The translations under genes and the position numbers were made by a program. From NCBI GenBank assembly GCA_032089155.1, contig DAMDEV010000001.1, positions 7,025-71,024 on the forward strand: DNA of 64,000 nt, in the 5' to 3' direction. The notes below the pieces were generated by a model. It was not told the origin of the DNA. It did no database searches and saw nothing but the letters and a program-made list of their open reading frames with translations. This DNA is from Faucicola sp032089155. Lineage in GTDB: Bacteria; Pseudomonadota; Gammaproteobacteria; Pseudomonadales; Moraxellaceae. Position 1 is the first letter of the stretch; the number at the start of each line of letters is the position of its first letter. This document shows, in pieces, positions 53,970-62,105 of this stretch.

Positions 53970-55736
53970 TTAAAACTGAATTCTCACAAAAGCGTATTCC
54001 TCGACATCATCAGTCATATCAAGTAGCTCAGTTAAACGCACGTTAATTTCTTTGTTATCAATACGTATCACCAGCTTGTCTGCCACTTGGTAGCCAAAAC
54101 GCGCCATCAGTAAACGGGTTTGGCTATTAGTGTTGTTTGGGGCGGTTGGAATTATAAATGCCGCAACAAAATGTGGCTGACGGCTACCGGCATTTTGAAA
54201 GCGCACGCCACAGGGAATCGCATTTTGACAATGCACTTGCACTTGTGCCTCAATTTCTAAGTAGGTCTTATTGGTTGGTTGCCCTGCTGGCGTATCGATA
54301 AAACCCTGACGGTTGTCTTTAATATAGCCAAGCTGCCAAGTTTTTGAACCATTAATCTTTCGCATCGCAATTAAGGAATTGACTTGCAATTGACTCAGCG
54401 GGTGATAGCTATCGCCACGGCTAATGCTCGGATATTGGTCAACGAGCTGATTGTGGTAGCTAAACACATACGACAGACACAGGGATTGGGGATTTTCTTT
54501 GTTCAGCTCGACAACGGTATATTTTTTAAGATACTCAGTATTTTGAGCTTTGGGTTTTAACCGCTCAGGCAACTCATTGGCCTGAATGAGATTGCCCAAA
54601 CTGGTTTTATTGGCAAGCATGTAGTGGATATTATTAAAGCCAAGCACGACTTCACATTTTGAATGGCTATGATAATACTCTGCCGCTGGTTTTAACCCAT
54701 CTTGCAGATTATTCAATACCAATTTGGCCTGACGCGCGCTATTTTTTATCTCAGCATCGGTGCTGATTTGACCTTGGGTAATGGTTTGATGCAAGCGTTT
54801 AAATAACCGACTAAACATCACAAACAGACAGCTGCTAGTTGCTGCAAAAGGATTGAATAAATCATCGACTGCTAGCAGTTGGGGCGGCTGTTTACCTTCT
54901 AAATCAATATACAGGTAAGGTTTTTCAACCAAATCTTTACTGATAATAAGCTCTTTTATCAACTGGGTACTTACTTTTTGCATGGCTAAAATATCCGCAC
55001 GTCGACAAGCATACGGATTGGTGACCGCCACCGTCAAGCAGTGAAAATAAATAGCCTCAATCGATAGCGGTGCGTCCTGTTTACTATATTCATTGGCAGA
55101 ATGCAATTTGACTGGCAGGGTGATAGATTGCCAATCATTGGTGACTGCAAACCGATAGCAGGCATTCAGGTATTGCCAAATTACCTGTGTATCTTTACGA
55201 TAGCCGATATATTTTTCAAACAGCGATTGGCGCAGTAATAGCATGACACCATATAGGCAGCGCTGAATGACTTGGGTGGGGGTAAGGGATTGATGTTTAT
55301 GGCGAAATAAGCCAGTGATGCCTTTTTTATCAGCCACTTCAGGGCAAGCCGCCGCTCGTTGCCAGATGACATGGTAAAACATGATGCTTAGATAATGCAC
55401 CGATAATACGGTATCTAAGCTTTGCTGTTTTTCTTCATCCAAAATCCCTGGCTGGGTTTGGTAATTCACCCGTAATCTGCCGAGTAATACGCTGACGGCT
55501 TTATTAACCTCCTCAAATAATGCAAAGCGTTTGACATCGTCAATATCGGCAAACATCAACTGGTTGATCACGAATTTATATTCGTCATACATCTCACACG
55601 CCGACATACGATTAAAGTGCATCTGCCAATCGGTTGTATCCTGCAATGAACTCTGCATTACTTTAAGTTCAATAGGACTAGTGGGTGTATCGTTTATGCG
55701 CTGTAAGAAATCGTCTAGTGTGAGATCCGTAACCAT
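53970..55736 (-). CDS. Unknown 588-aa cytosolic protein upstream of fimX
   Basis: I recognise no family with certainty. It has no signal peptide or membrane span. The N-terminal 330 residues are helical (LFEEVNKAVSVLLGRLRVNYQ, and VIQRCLYGVMLLLRQSLFEKYIG). The C-terminal 120 residues are beta-rich (VNSLIAMRKINGSKTWQLGYI, VRIDNKEINVRLTELLD) and could be a PilZ-like barrel, a c-di-GMP receptor fold. The RxxxR and [D/N]xSxxG signature of PilZ is not clearly present, so this is a weak suggestion. Location next to a fimX-like gene on the same strand fits a c-di-GMP or pilus context. Confidence 0.55.
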   Translation of the reverse strand: MVTDLTLDDFLQRINDTPTSPIELKVMQSSLQDTTDWQMHFNRMSACEMYDEYKFVINQLMFADIDDVKRFALFEEVNKAVSVLLGRLRVNYQTQPGILDEEKQQSLDTVLSVHYLSIMFYHVIWQRAAACPEVADKKGITGLFRHKHQSLTPTQVIQRCLYGVMLLLRQSLFEKYIGYRKDTQVIWQYLNACYRFAVTNDWQSITLPVKLHSANEYSKQDAPLSIEAIYFHCLTVAVTNPYACRRADILAMQKVSTQLIKELIISKDLVEKPYLYIDLEGKQPPQLLAVDDLFNPFAATSSCLFVMFSRLFKRLHQTITQGQISTDAEIKNSARQAKLVLNNLQDGLKPAAEYYHSHSKCEVVLGFNNIHYMLANKTSLGNLIQANELPERLKPKAQNTEYLKKYTVVELNKENPQSLCLSYVFSYHNQLVDQYPSISRGDSYHPLSQLQVNSLIAMRKINGSKTWQLGYIKDNRQGFIDTPAGQPTNKTYLEIEAQVQVHCQNAIPCGVRFQNAGSRQPHFVAAFIIPTAPNNTNSQTRLLMARFGYQVADKLVIRIDNKEINVRLTELLDMTDDVEEYAFVRIQF

Positions 55737-55890
55737 TTTTTTGCACCCAAATGCACAACATTTTTCGACTTATTTAACAACAATAAATAACACAAAAGCC
55801 ATATTTTATCTAGTTATTTTAAGATAATTGCACTATTTAACAGACAAATAACAGATAAACCGTTATTTAGTTGTTGTCTTTCAACAAATT

Positions 55891-56907
55891 TTAGTGGTTA
55901 TATAAGTCAATCGGTGTCTTAAATGGCTTATTAGGTAATTCTCGCACCAATTTTGGCACCAAGTAGCCAGCACATTTAGCGAGTAACTCCCAGTACAGAG
56001 CGACTGCTTGTTCATCTGAAATATAAAAGTGGCTCGCCCCGGCAACTTTATCAAGCACATGCAAATAATAGGGTAAGACGCCCGCTTGCCATAATTTTTC
56101 GTTTAAGCTTGCAAGCGTATTTGCATCGTCATTAATCGACTTGAGTAGCACGGTTTGGTTAAGTAAAGTAACCCCCGCTTTTTTTGCCTTGTCCAAAAAT
56201 ATTTGTGTTTCTTGGTCGATTTCATTGGGGTGATTGGCATGAATGACCATGACGATGTGACAGCGGCTGTTGGCAAATCGTGCAAGTAACGGCTCATCTA
56301 AGCGTTCAGGAATCATCACAGGTACACGGGTGTGGATACGAATGGTCTGCACTTGGGGTAGTGCTTCAAGGGTGGTGAAAATCTCCAATAAACGACGATT
56401 GCTCAGCGATAATGGGTCGCCGCCGCTTAAAATCACTTCATTGACTGCGGGGTGCGCGGTGATGTAGGCACTGATGGCTTGCCAATCATTGTGGGTTGGT
56501 AGATTCTCGTGGTAGTCAAAGTGCTGGCGAAAACAATAGCGACAATTGACCACGCAAGCCCCGGTGACAGGAATCAGCACCCGTGATGCGTATTTATGGA
56601 TGATGCCTTTGACCGGATTGGCGTGTTGTTCATCGAGTGGGTCGGTGACAAAACCGGTAACTTGTATCGTTTCTTGAAACGTCGGCAACACTTGCTTAAG
56701 CAGCGGATCATGAATATCGCCTTTCACCATTTTTTGCACAAAGCGACGCGGCACTTTTAGCGGAAATTGACCGACCTGACTGTCAAAACTATCTATCGGC
56801 AAATCTAACGCTTGCGCTAATTCAGCAAAGCTCGTGATGGTATCAGAAAACGCATTTTGCCAGTTTTTTTGTGTCGCCAAATAGTTTATCATATAGTGTT
56901 TATCCAA
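55891..56907 (-). CDS. epmB: EF-P beta-lysylation protein EpmB (lysine 2,3-aminomutase type)
   Basis: A 338-aa radical-SAM enzyme that converts lysine to beta-lysine for attachment to EF-P. The 4Fe-4S site is the CxxxCxxC in TGACVVNCRYCFRQH (Cys 118, 122, 125), and the SAM-binding EVILSGGDPLSLSNRRLLEI follows. Later motifs (TIRIHTRVPVMIPERL, LNQTVLLKSINDD, LPYYLHVLDKVAGASHF) belong to the lysine aminomutase family. It is divergent from efp, its substrate gene, 139 bases away. No epmA (poxA) gene is visible in this window, so that partner must be elsewhere. Confidence 0.93.
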   Translation of the reverse strand: MDKHYMINYLATQKNWQNAFSDTITSFAELAQALDLPIDSFDSQVGQFPLKVPRRFVQKMVKGDIHDPLLKQVLPTFQETIQVTGFVTDPLDEQHANPVKGIIHKYASRVLIPVTGACVVNCRYCFRQHFDYHENLPTHNDWQAISAYITAHPAVNEVILSGGDPLSLSNRRLLEIFTTLEALPQVQTIRIHTRVPVMIPERLDEPLLARFANSRCHIVMVIHANHPNEIDQETQIFLDKAKKAGVTLLNQTVLLKSINDDANTLASLNEKLWQAGVLPYYLHVLDKVAGASHFYISDEQAVALYWELLAKCAGYLVPKLVRELPNKPFKTPIDLYNH

Positions 56908-57046
56908 TTGTCAATGCCGCTTGCTGATAACGCCTGTCGCTGATAGGGTTACCCCGTAGCAGCGCGTTTTTAGCAAATTGGCTATTATACAAAGATTTGA
57001 TTTACCTCGGTTATTTTTTAGTCGCAACACCTTATTAGGAAATTTT

Positions 57047-57619
57047 ATGGCAAATTACTCAACCAATGAATTTAAAGCTGGCTTAAAAGTCATGCACGAA
57101 GGCAACCCATTTGCAATTTTAGAAAATGAATACGTTAAACCAGGTAAAGGTCAAGCATTCAACCGCGTCAAAATGCGTAACCTAAAAACGGGTAAAGTAT
57201 TAGAAAATACCTTTAAATCTGGCGATAGTCTTGAAGGCGCTGACGTTGTTGATACTGAAATGAACTACCTATACAACGATGGGGAATTCTGGCACTTTAT
57301 GCACCCGGAAAGCTTTGAGCAGCTACAAGCCGACAAAAACGCGATGGGCGATGCGGCAAAATGGTTAAAAGAAAATAGCAACGAAGAATGTACTATTACC
57401 CTATTTAATGGTGTACCTTTAAGCGTTGCTGCACCAAACTTTGTTGAGTTAGTGATTACCGAAACCGACCCAGGTCTAAAAGGCGATACATCAGGTGGCG
57501 GCGGCAAACCTGCAACCCTTGAAACAGGCGCGGTAGTACGTGTACCATTATTTGTCCAACAAGGCGAAAAAATCAAAGTTGATACTCGCACTGGTGAATA
57601 CCTATCACGGGTACAATAA
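57047..57619 (+). CDS. efp: Translation elongation factor P
   Basis: A 190-aa factor that relieves ribosome stalling at proline stretches. Three beta-barrel domains of the usual length are present. The modified lysine is Lys34 in YVKPGKGQAF. The C-terminal GDTSGGGGKPATLETGAVVRVPLFVQQGEKIKVDTRTGEYLSR is the family signature. ATG 57047 is chosen because MANYSTNEFKAG is the conserved start and aggaaattttatg gives the ribosome site. The frame is open upstream to 56978 but that part is the promoter region. It is divergent from epmB, which together with Lys34 marks the beta-lysylation pathway. Confidence 0.97.
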   Translation: MANYSTNEFKAGLKVMHEGNPFAILENEYVKPGKGQAFNRVKMRNLKTGKVLENTFKSGDSLEGADVVDTEMNYLYNDGEFWHFMHPESFEQLQADKNAMGDAAKWLKENSNEECTITLFNGVPLSVAAPNFVELVITETDPGLKGDTSGGGGKPATLETGAVVRVPLFVQQGEKIKVDTRTGEYLSRVQ

Positions 57620-57651
57620 TATATTTTATTACCAAGAATTTTAAAAAAATA

Positions 57652-57684
57652 AAAGCCCAACTAACTGTTGGGCTTTCGTTTTTT
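57652..57684 (+). terminator. Terminator of efp
   Basis: A perfect 10-bp stem aaagcccaac / gttgggcttt, 5-base loop, followed by cgttttttt. Confidence 0.92.
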
Positions 57685-57922
57685 TAAACATGTGATTGAA
57701 AAATTTTTTGTCACGCTGTCATACTGACGTCGCATCATGCGATAAATCATAAAAATCATCCGTCAAACGCGCATGGAAAAAATGATTACCCAAATAGAAC
57801 AACAAATGAAATAATTTACCAAGATAATCAAACTAGCGTTAGCTCAAACCGCTAAAATACAAAGACAAATTAAAAGGCAAGTTAACATACAAATACCAAT
57901 ATAGATAACTCAAGGATATATC

Positions 57923-59152
57923 ATGCCAGAACTCACCCCGCCAGAAACCAGCCCTGTCATCAGCCTTGAAGCGCCGCAACCTGTTGCCGTTGTGCCACAA
58001 GACGAAGCCGACCAAATAGTCAAACTTGACCTAACCAAAGTACCTGAGCTTGACGCCAAAGTGAACGATTTTGTGATGTATGTATTACAAACCCCTGTCA
58101 ACACGGCTGTATTCGATGAGAAAGTCAACGCCATTCATCAGCTGGGTAGTGCCGAAATTCGCGCTTCCGCGCAGATTGCAAATCGCATGCTTGATCGTCC
58201 TGCCAAAAGCATGGATAAAGCCTTATTTGACAACTCCCCGATTGCCAAATCCTTGACTGAGCTACGCAGCGTGATCGAAGACCTAGATCCAAGCCGCCAA
58301 GGTTCGCTGTCAAGTCCACGCAAATTTTTGGGCATCATCCCGATGGGCAAATCCGTGCAAGATTATTTTCGCAAATACCAATCTTCGCAAACCCATATCA
58401 ATGCCATCATCGAAAGCCTGTATCACGGCAAAGATGAGCTGATGAAAGACAATGCCAGCATTGAGCAAGAAAAGGTCAATATGTGGGCGCTCATGCAGTC
58501 GCTCCGTCAATATATTTATGTCGGTAAAAAAATTGATGAACGTCTAGAGCAAAAAATCGGTGAGCTTGAAGCCACTGACCCTGAAAAAGCCCGCGTGGTC
58601 AAAGAAGAATTGCTGTTTTATGTCCGCCAAAAAAATATGGATTTTTTGACCCAACTGGCGGTGAACATCCAAGGGTATTTGGCGCTTGATATGATTCGCA
58701 AAAACAACTTAGAGCTTATCAAAGGCGTTGACCGTGCCACGACGACAACGATTGCTGCGCTACGTACTGCGGTGATGGTGTCACAAGCGCTGAGCAGTCA
58801 AAAACTGGTGCTCGACCAAATCAATGCGCTTAATTCAACGACCAGTAGCTTGATTGAATCAACGTCACTCATGCTCAAACGCCAAACCACGCAAGTGCAT
58901 GAGCAAGCCAGTGGCAGCTCAGTGGACTTGGAAAAACTGCAAAAATCCTTTAACCATATCTATGAGACCATGCAGGCGATTGACGCCTTTAAAGTCAAAG
59001 CGCTGGGCAATATGCAGCAAACGCTCCATGTACTTACCCAAGAAGTTGACCGCGCACAAACCTACCTTGACCGCACCAATCGCCAAACGGTGAGTGATGT
59101 TGCCAACGAGCTACAAATTGATGAGGAGAAACTGGGTAATGTCAAACTTTAA
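57923..59152 (+). CDS. TelA/KlaA-type toxic anion resistance family protein
   Basis: A 409-aa cytosolic coiled-coil protein. Family features are RKFLGIIPMGKSVQDYFRKYQSSQTHINAIIESLYHGKDELMKDNASIEQEK in the middle, MDFLTQLAVNIQGYLALDMIRKNN, and VDRATTTTIAALRTAVMVSQALSSQKLVLDQINALN, diagnostic of TelA. The family was named from tellurite resistance in a plasmid, but chromosomal members are probably envelope- or stress-related. The usual partner (XpaC-type) gene is not found downstream. It has an aagga ribosome site and reads alone. Confidence 0.88.
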   Translation: MPELTPPETSPVISLEAPQPVAVVPQDEADQIVKLDLTKVPELDAKVNDFVMYVLQTPVNTAVFDEKVNAIHQLGSAEIRASAQIANRMLDRPAKSMDKALFDNSPIAKSLTELRSVIEDLDPSRQGSLSSPRKFLGIIPMGKSVQDYFRKYQSSQTHINAIIESLYHGKDELMKDNASIEQEKVNMWALMQSLRQYIYVGKKIDERLEQKIGELEATDPEKARVVKEELLFYVRQKNMDFLTQLAVNIQGYLALDMIRKNNLELIKGVDRATTTTIAALRTAVMVSQALSSQKLVLDQINALNSTTSSLIESTSLMLKRQTTQVHEQASGSSVDLEKLQKSFNHIYETMQAIDAFKVKALGNMQQTLHVLTQEVDRAQTYLDRTNRQTVSDVANELQIDEEKLGNVKL

Positions 59153-59246
59153 TCCCCGTTCGATTTGACTATGAGCGACCTCACGGATGATTGCGGCTTT
59201 TACTGTTTATCACCATCTTCTATCAGTAATAATAAAAGGATAATTG

Positions 59247-59318
59247 ATGACAACTAACACGCAAAAACTATCAAAGTGTCCGTTCGTGAAGACTACGCTT
59301 GTAAAGCAAAGTTTTTGA
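59247..59318 (+). CDS. Possible 23-codon peptide
   Basis: A short frame (starting MTTNTQKLSK) with a good ribosome site aaagga seven bases upstream of its ATG. It ends just before a hairpin terminator. It may be the remnant of a deleted gene or chance. There is no family match. Confidence 0.2.
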   Translation: MTTNTQKLSKCPFVKTTLVKQSF

Positions 59319-59341
59319 AAAACAAGATATTTTTAGCTTAA

Positions 59342-59370
59342 AAAAACACCGCGATGAGTGCGGTGTTTTT
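59342..59370. terminator. Bidirectional terminator between telA-like gene and purK
   Basis: An 11-bp stem aaaaacaccgc / gcggtgttttt, 7-base loop. It serves purK on the minus strand (stop at 59399) and the telA side on the plus strand. Confidence 0.88.
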
Positions 59371-59398
59371 GCTGACACATAGCTTTAGTCACATGGCT

Positions 59399-60562
59399 TT
59401 AGCCAGACAATTTATTGGGTAATTTTGCTACCACTTGCGCGACCGTGCTATCCAGTTGATTGCTATCGGTCGGCATGACAGTGATATGACCAATTTTTCG
59501 ACCTTCGCGTTCTTCTTTATCATAATTGTGCACGTGCACGCCAGCGATCGCTAGGACTTCCTCCAGTTTTGGGTATTCTCCGATGACATTTAACATAACT
59601 GATGGTTTAACAATTGACGTATCGCCAAGTGGTAATCCAGCAACCGCACGCATGTGATTTTCAAATTGACTGGTTACCGCGCCTTCAATACTCCAGTGCC
59701 CTGAGTTATGCACGCGGGGTGCGATTTCATTGGCAAGCAATTTTTCAGCGCCGCCTTCAGAAGTCACAAATAATTCTAACGTCAGCACGCCCACATAATT
59801 TAAATGTTCGAGCAATTTTTTGATATTACTTTGGGCTTGCTCCGTGAGGTTATCAACATTGGGTGCAGGTGCGGTTGATTTGGCTAAAATACCATTGCTA
59901 TGTTCATTTTGCACGAGCGGATAATAGCGAATTTCACCGTTTTGGGCGCGCACTGCAATGATAGATACTTCGCGCTCAAAGTGAATAAAGCCTTCAGCAA
60001 TAAGCGGCGCTGTTTTGGTTGCGTCACCAAGTTCTGCCCACGCGGTGTCGATTTGGTCAGCGGATTTGACCACAAACTGTCCTTTGCCATCATAGCCCCC
60101 ACGTGTGGTTTTGAGCACCAAGGGTAGCCCCAATTTGGCGGCGGCAGCTTGGATATCGGCTTTGCTATTCACTGCCATAAAAGGTACGGTGGCGATATCT
60201 AATTGGTTAAACAAGTTTTTTTCATTTAACCGATCTTGTGCCACCGATAGCGCAAATGACGATGGGTATAAAGTTTTGGTTGATTCCAAAAACTGGGCAG
60301 GTTTGAGCGGGGTGTTTTCAAATTCTAAGGTAAAAATATCACAGCTTTGGGCAAAATCTTCGAATTGCTCGCTACTAAACACTTTGCCCAGTAAGCGTGC
60401 AGGGCAATTGGCACTATCCTCCAAAAACACGCAACGGATACCCAGTGGCAACGCCGCTTGCGCCAACATCATACCCAATTGTCCGCCACCTAAAATCCCA
60501 ATGGTTTTGACAGGATAATTGGAATGATTGATGGTATAAGAATTGGCGGTTTGCATAGGCAT
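59399..60562 (-). CDS. purK: N5-carboxyaminoimidazole ribonucleotide synthetase
   Basis: A 387-aa ATP-grasp enzyme of purine synthesis that makes N5-CAIR from AIR, bicarbonate and ATP. The start ILGGGQLGMMLAQAALPLGI is the family's N-terminal fold, with TLEFENTPLKPAQFLE, the ATP-grasp loop KTTRGGYDGKGQFVV and catalytic NEIAPRVHNSGHWSIEGAVTSQFENHMRAVAGLPLG. I prefer ATG 60562 (MPMQTANSY; a further ATG two codons later). The open frame extends to 60652 without a good start. purE is not adjacent. Confidence 0.93.
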   Translation of the reverse strand: MPMQTANSYTINHSNYPVKTIGILGGGQLGMMLAQAALPLGIRCVFLEDSANCPARLLGKVFSSEQFEDFAQSCDIFTLEFENTPLKPAQFLESTKTLYPSSFALSVAQDRLNEKNLFNQLDIATVPFMAVNSKADIQAAAAKLGLPLVLKTTRGGYDGKGQFVVKSADQIDTAWAELGDATKTAPLIAEGFIHFEREVSIIAVRAQNGEIRYYPLVQNEHSNGILAKSTAPAPNVDNLTEQAQSNIKKLLEHLNYVGVLTLELFVTSEGGAEKLLANEIAPRVHNSGHWSIEGAVTSQFENHMRAVAGLPLGDTSIVKPSVMLNVIGEYPKLEEVLAIAGVHVHNYDKEEREGRKIGHITVMPTDSNQLDSTVAQVVAKLPNKLSG

Positions 60563-60656
60563 GGTGGCGGCTCTTTTTGATAAGTGAAACACAGAAGAAA
60601 AATTATGGCTAATTATAAAGGATTTGCTCACAAATAAAAAATCCAAGCACAAAAAA

Positions 60657-60684
60657 ACCCATAAGTCTTTAGTCTTACGGGTTC
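60657..60684 (-). terminator. Terminator of the 101-aa gene
   Basis: A stem aacccataag / cttacgggtt with one G-T pair. On the minus strand it is followed by a run of T. It lies between the 101-aa gene and purK. Confidence 0.75.
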
Positions 60685-60711
60685 AAAAAATCAATGAATA
60701 GGCGTTACGCG

Positions 60712-61017
60712 TTAACTATAATGCACGGGTTCTTCGTCATACACATTGGCATGCCACTGCGAGAGCTGCTTTTGCATTAAAGTTTGAATGGCCGCATGAA
60801 TCATGCTTTGACCAATCAACTGGGTATCATCCCCCAACATTTCTTTCACTTTGTCAGAAAATTCAATACTTACCAAGTCTTCTGACTCGTCATTTGAGGT
60901 ACGTAGTACCATCTTGCCATCATCTTGCTCGACAAACTCCAGCATCATCGCTTCTGCTTTGGCATCCTTTGCCGCTTGCAGTAGGCTTTGGTAATCTGAT
61001 TTTGTATCTTTTTGCAT
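60712..61017 (-). CDS. Small conserved-looking protein of unknown function (101 aa)
   Basis: No recognised family. It is soluble and acidic, with a helix rich in Ala and Lys (LLQAAKDAKAEAMMLEF), a beta part (EDLVSIEFSDKVKEMLG) and a C-terminal helix with MIHAAIQTLMQKQLSQWH. No cysteines or membrane segment. It reads alone with its own terminator, between purK and the marC-like gene. The function cannot be given. Confidence 0.65.
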   Translation of the reverse strand: MQKDTKSDYQSLLQAAKDAKAEAMMLEFVEQDDGKMVLRTSNDESEDLVSIEFSDKVKEMLGDDTQLIGQSMIHAAIQTLMQKQLSQWHANVYDEEPVHYS

Positions 61018-61334
61018 CGTCGCTCCTCAATCTTTTATCCACCCCAGTGACTACTTTGGTTACTACCTTAGTAGCTATCTTATGAACTAAGCTTATAAAC
61101 TAGGCTAAGCAACCTGTTAGTCACCCTGTCATATCGCTTTAATCAACGTAAGCATGGTTTAACGCTTGCATCTTTTTAAAAGATTATTGACAGCTTATTA
61201 ACAGGGTTTGGCATATTGCATGATTATTAAAATGGCGGCTTTAACGGTAAAAATCAAGCATAATTTATGATATTAACATAGCGACTACAATGCTTAAGGG
61301 TTGCTGTGATAGATTATTAAGCGACCCGGTGAAC
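61018..61334. other. Gene-free region between the 101-aa gene and marC-like gene
   Basis: A 317-base stretch with no supported gene. It contains a short imperfect direct repeat near 61047-61070 (ttggttactacctt / ttagtagctatctta) and a TTGACA at 61187-61192 on the plus strand with no plus-strand gene following, so that is probably chance. The promoter of the 101-aa gene is expected in the left part, but no clear box was found. Confidence 0.4.
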
Positions 61335-61979
61335 TTACAACAACTGCGGAAATACACTTTTTAAACCGCCCACAAAAATTTCTACTGCAACGGCCGCAAG
61401 TAGCATCCCCATGATACGATTGAGCACATTAAGCCCGGTATCACCTAAAAAACGACTTACCTGCCCCGCTGCCATAAAGCTTAGATAAGTAATAATACTA
61501 ATAATCAAACCTGCGGTGATAATCGCTAGCATATTAAAATAACTATGCCCGCTTGCGGCATAAATAATCACGGTAGAAATCCCACCAGGACCAATCACCA
61601 TCGGAATCGTCAACGGCACCACGGCAGATGCCGCCCCTTGAAACGCCACACCATTTAAATCCCCTGACTTGCCGACATGCGGTTTGGCAACATTGCCAGC
61701 GCCATTCATCATGCCAATGGCAATAATCAATACCAAGATACCGCCTGCGATACGAAATGACCCAAGCGAAATCCCCAGCACCTTTAAGATAGGCTCGCCT
61801 GCCAACGAAAATATCGCGATGGTCACAAACACGGTAATGGCTGAAATCAGCGCAACTCTGCGAGTTTGTTGTCGATTGGCGTCTTTGGTAATATCAATAA
61901 ATAATGATAATGCGGCAAATGGATTGACCAGTACCACCAGTGCCAAAAATATTTTTAAGACTTGAGATTCCATGAGCAT
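61335..61979 (-). CDS. MarC-family inner-membrane protein
   Basis: A 214-aa protein of the MarC (UPF0056) family with six predicted membrane spans: VLKIFLALVVLVNPFAALSLF at the start with its conserved NPF, LKVLGISLGSFRIAGGILVLIIAIGMM, AVVPLTIPMVIGPGGISTVII with its conserved PL.IP...GPG, and VLNRIMGMLLAAVAVEIFVGG at the end. Despite the name, the family's transported substrate and role in resistance are uncertain. It has two in-frame ATGs (61979 and 61973). Confidence 0.9.
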   Translation of the reverse strand: MLMESQVLKIFLALVVLVNPFAALSLFIDITKDANRQQTRRVALISAITVFVTIAIFSLAGEPILKVLGISLGSFRIAGGILVLIIAIGMMNGAGNVAKPHVGKSGDLNGVAFQGAASAVVPLTIPMVIGPGGISTVIIYAASGHSYFNMLAIITAGLIISIITYLSFMAAGQVSRFLGDTGLNVLNRIMGMLLAAVAVEIFVGGLKSVFPQLL

Positions 61980-62105
61980 TGACTAACTTGTTGGGTAAAT
62001 AGGAGAAAATAGTTATGGTAGCATAAATTTAAGTAAGCAAGGTTACGGCGTTAATCCGCTTAGCACTACCAGTACGCATGCTAAGCCTGTATGATGAACC
62101 CAAAA

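Noticed and set aside
61187..61215. A plus-strand promoter (TTGACA with a CATATT-like -10)
   Set aside because: The spacing is poor and no plus-strand gene follows it.
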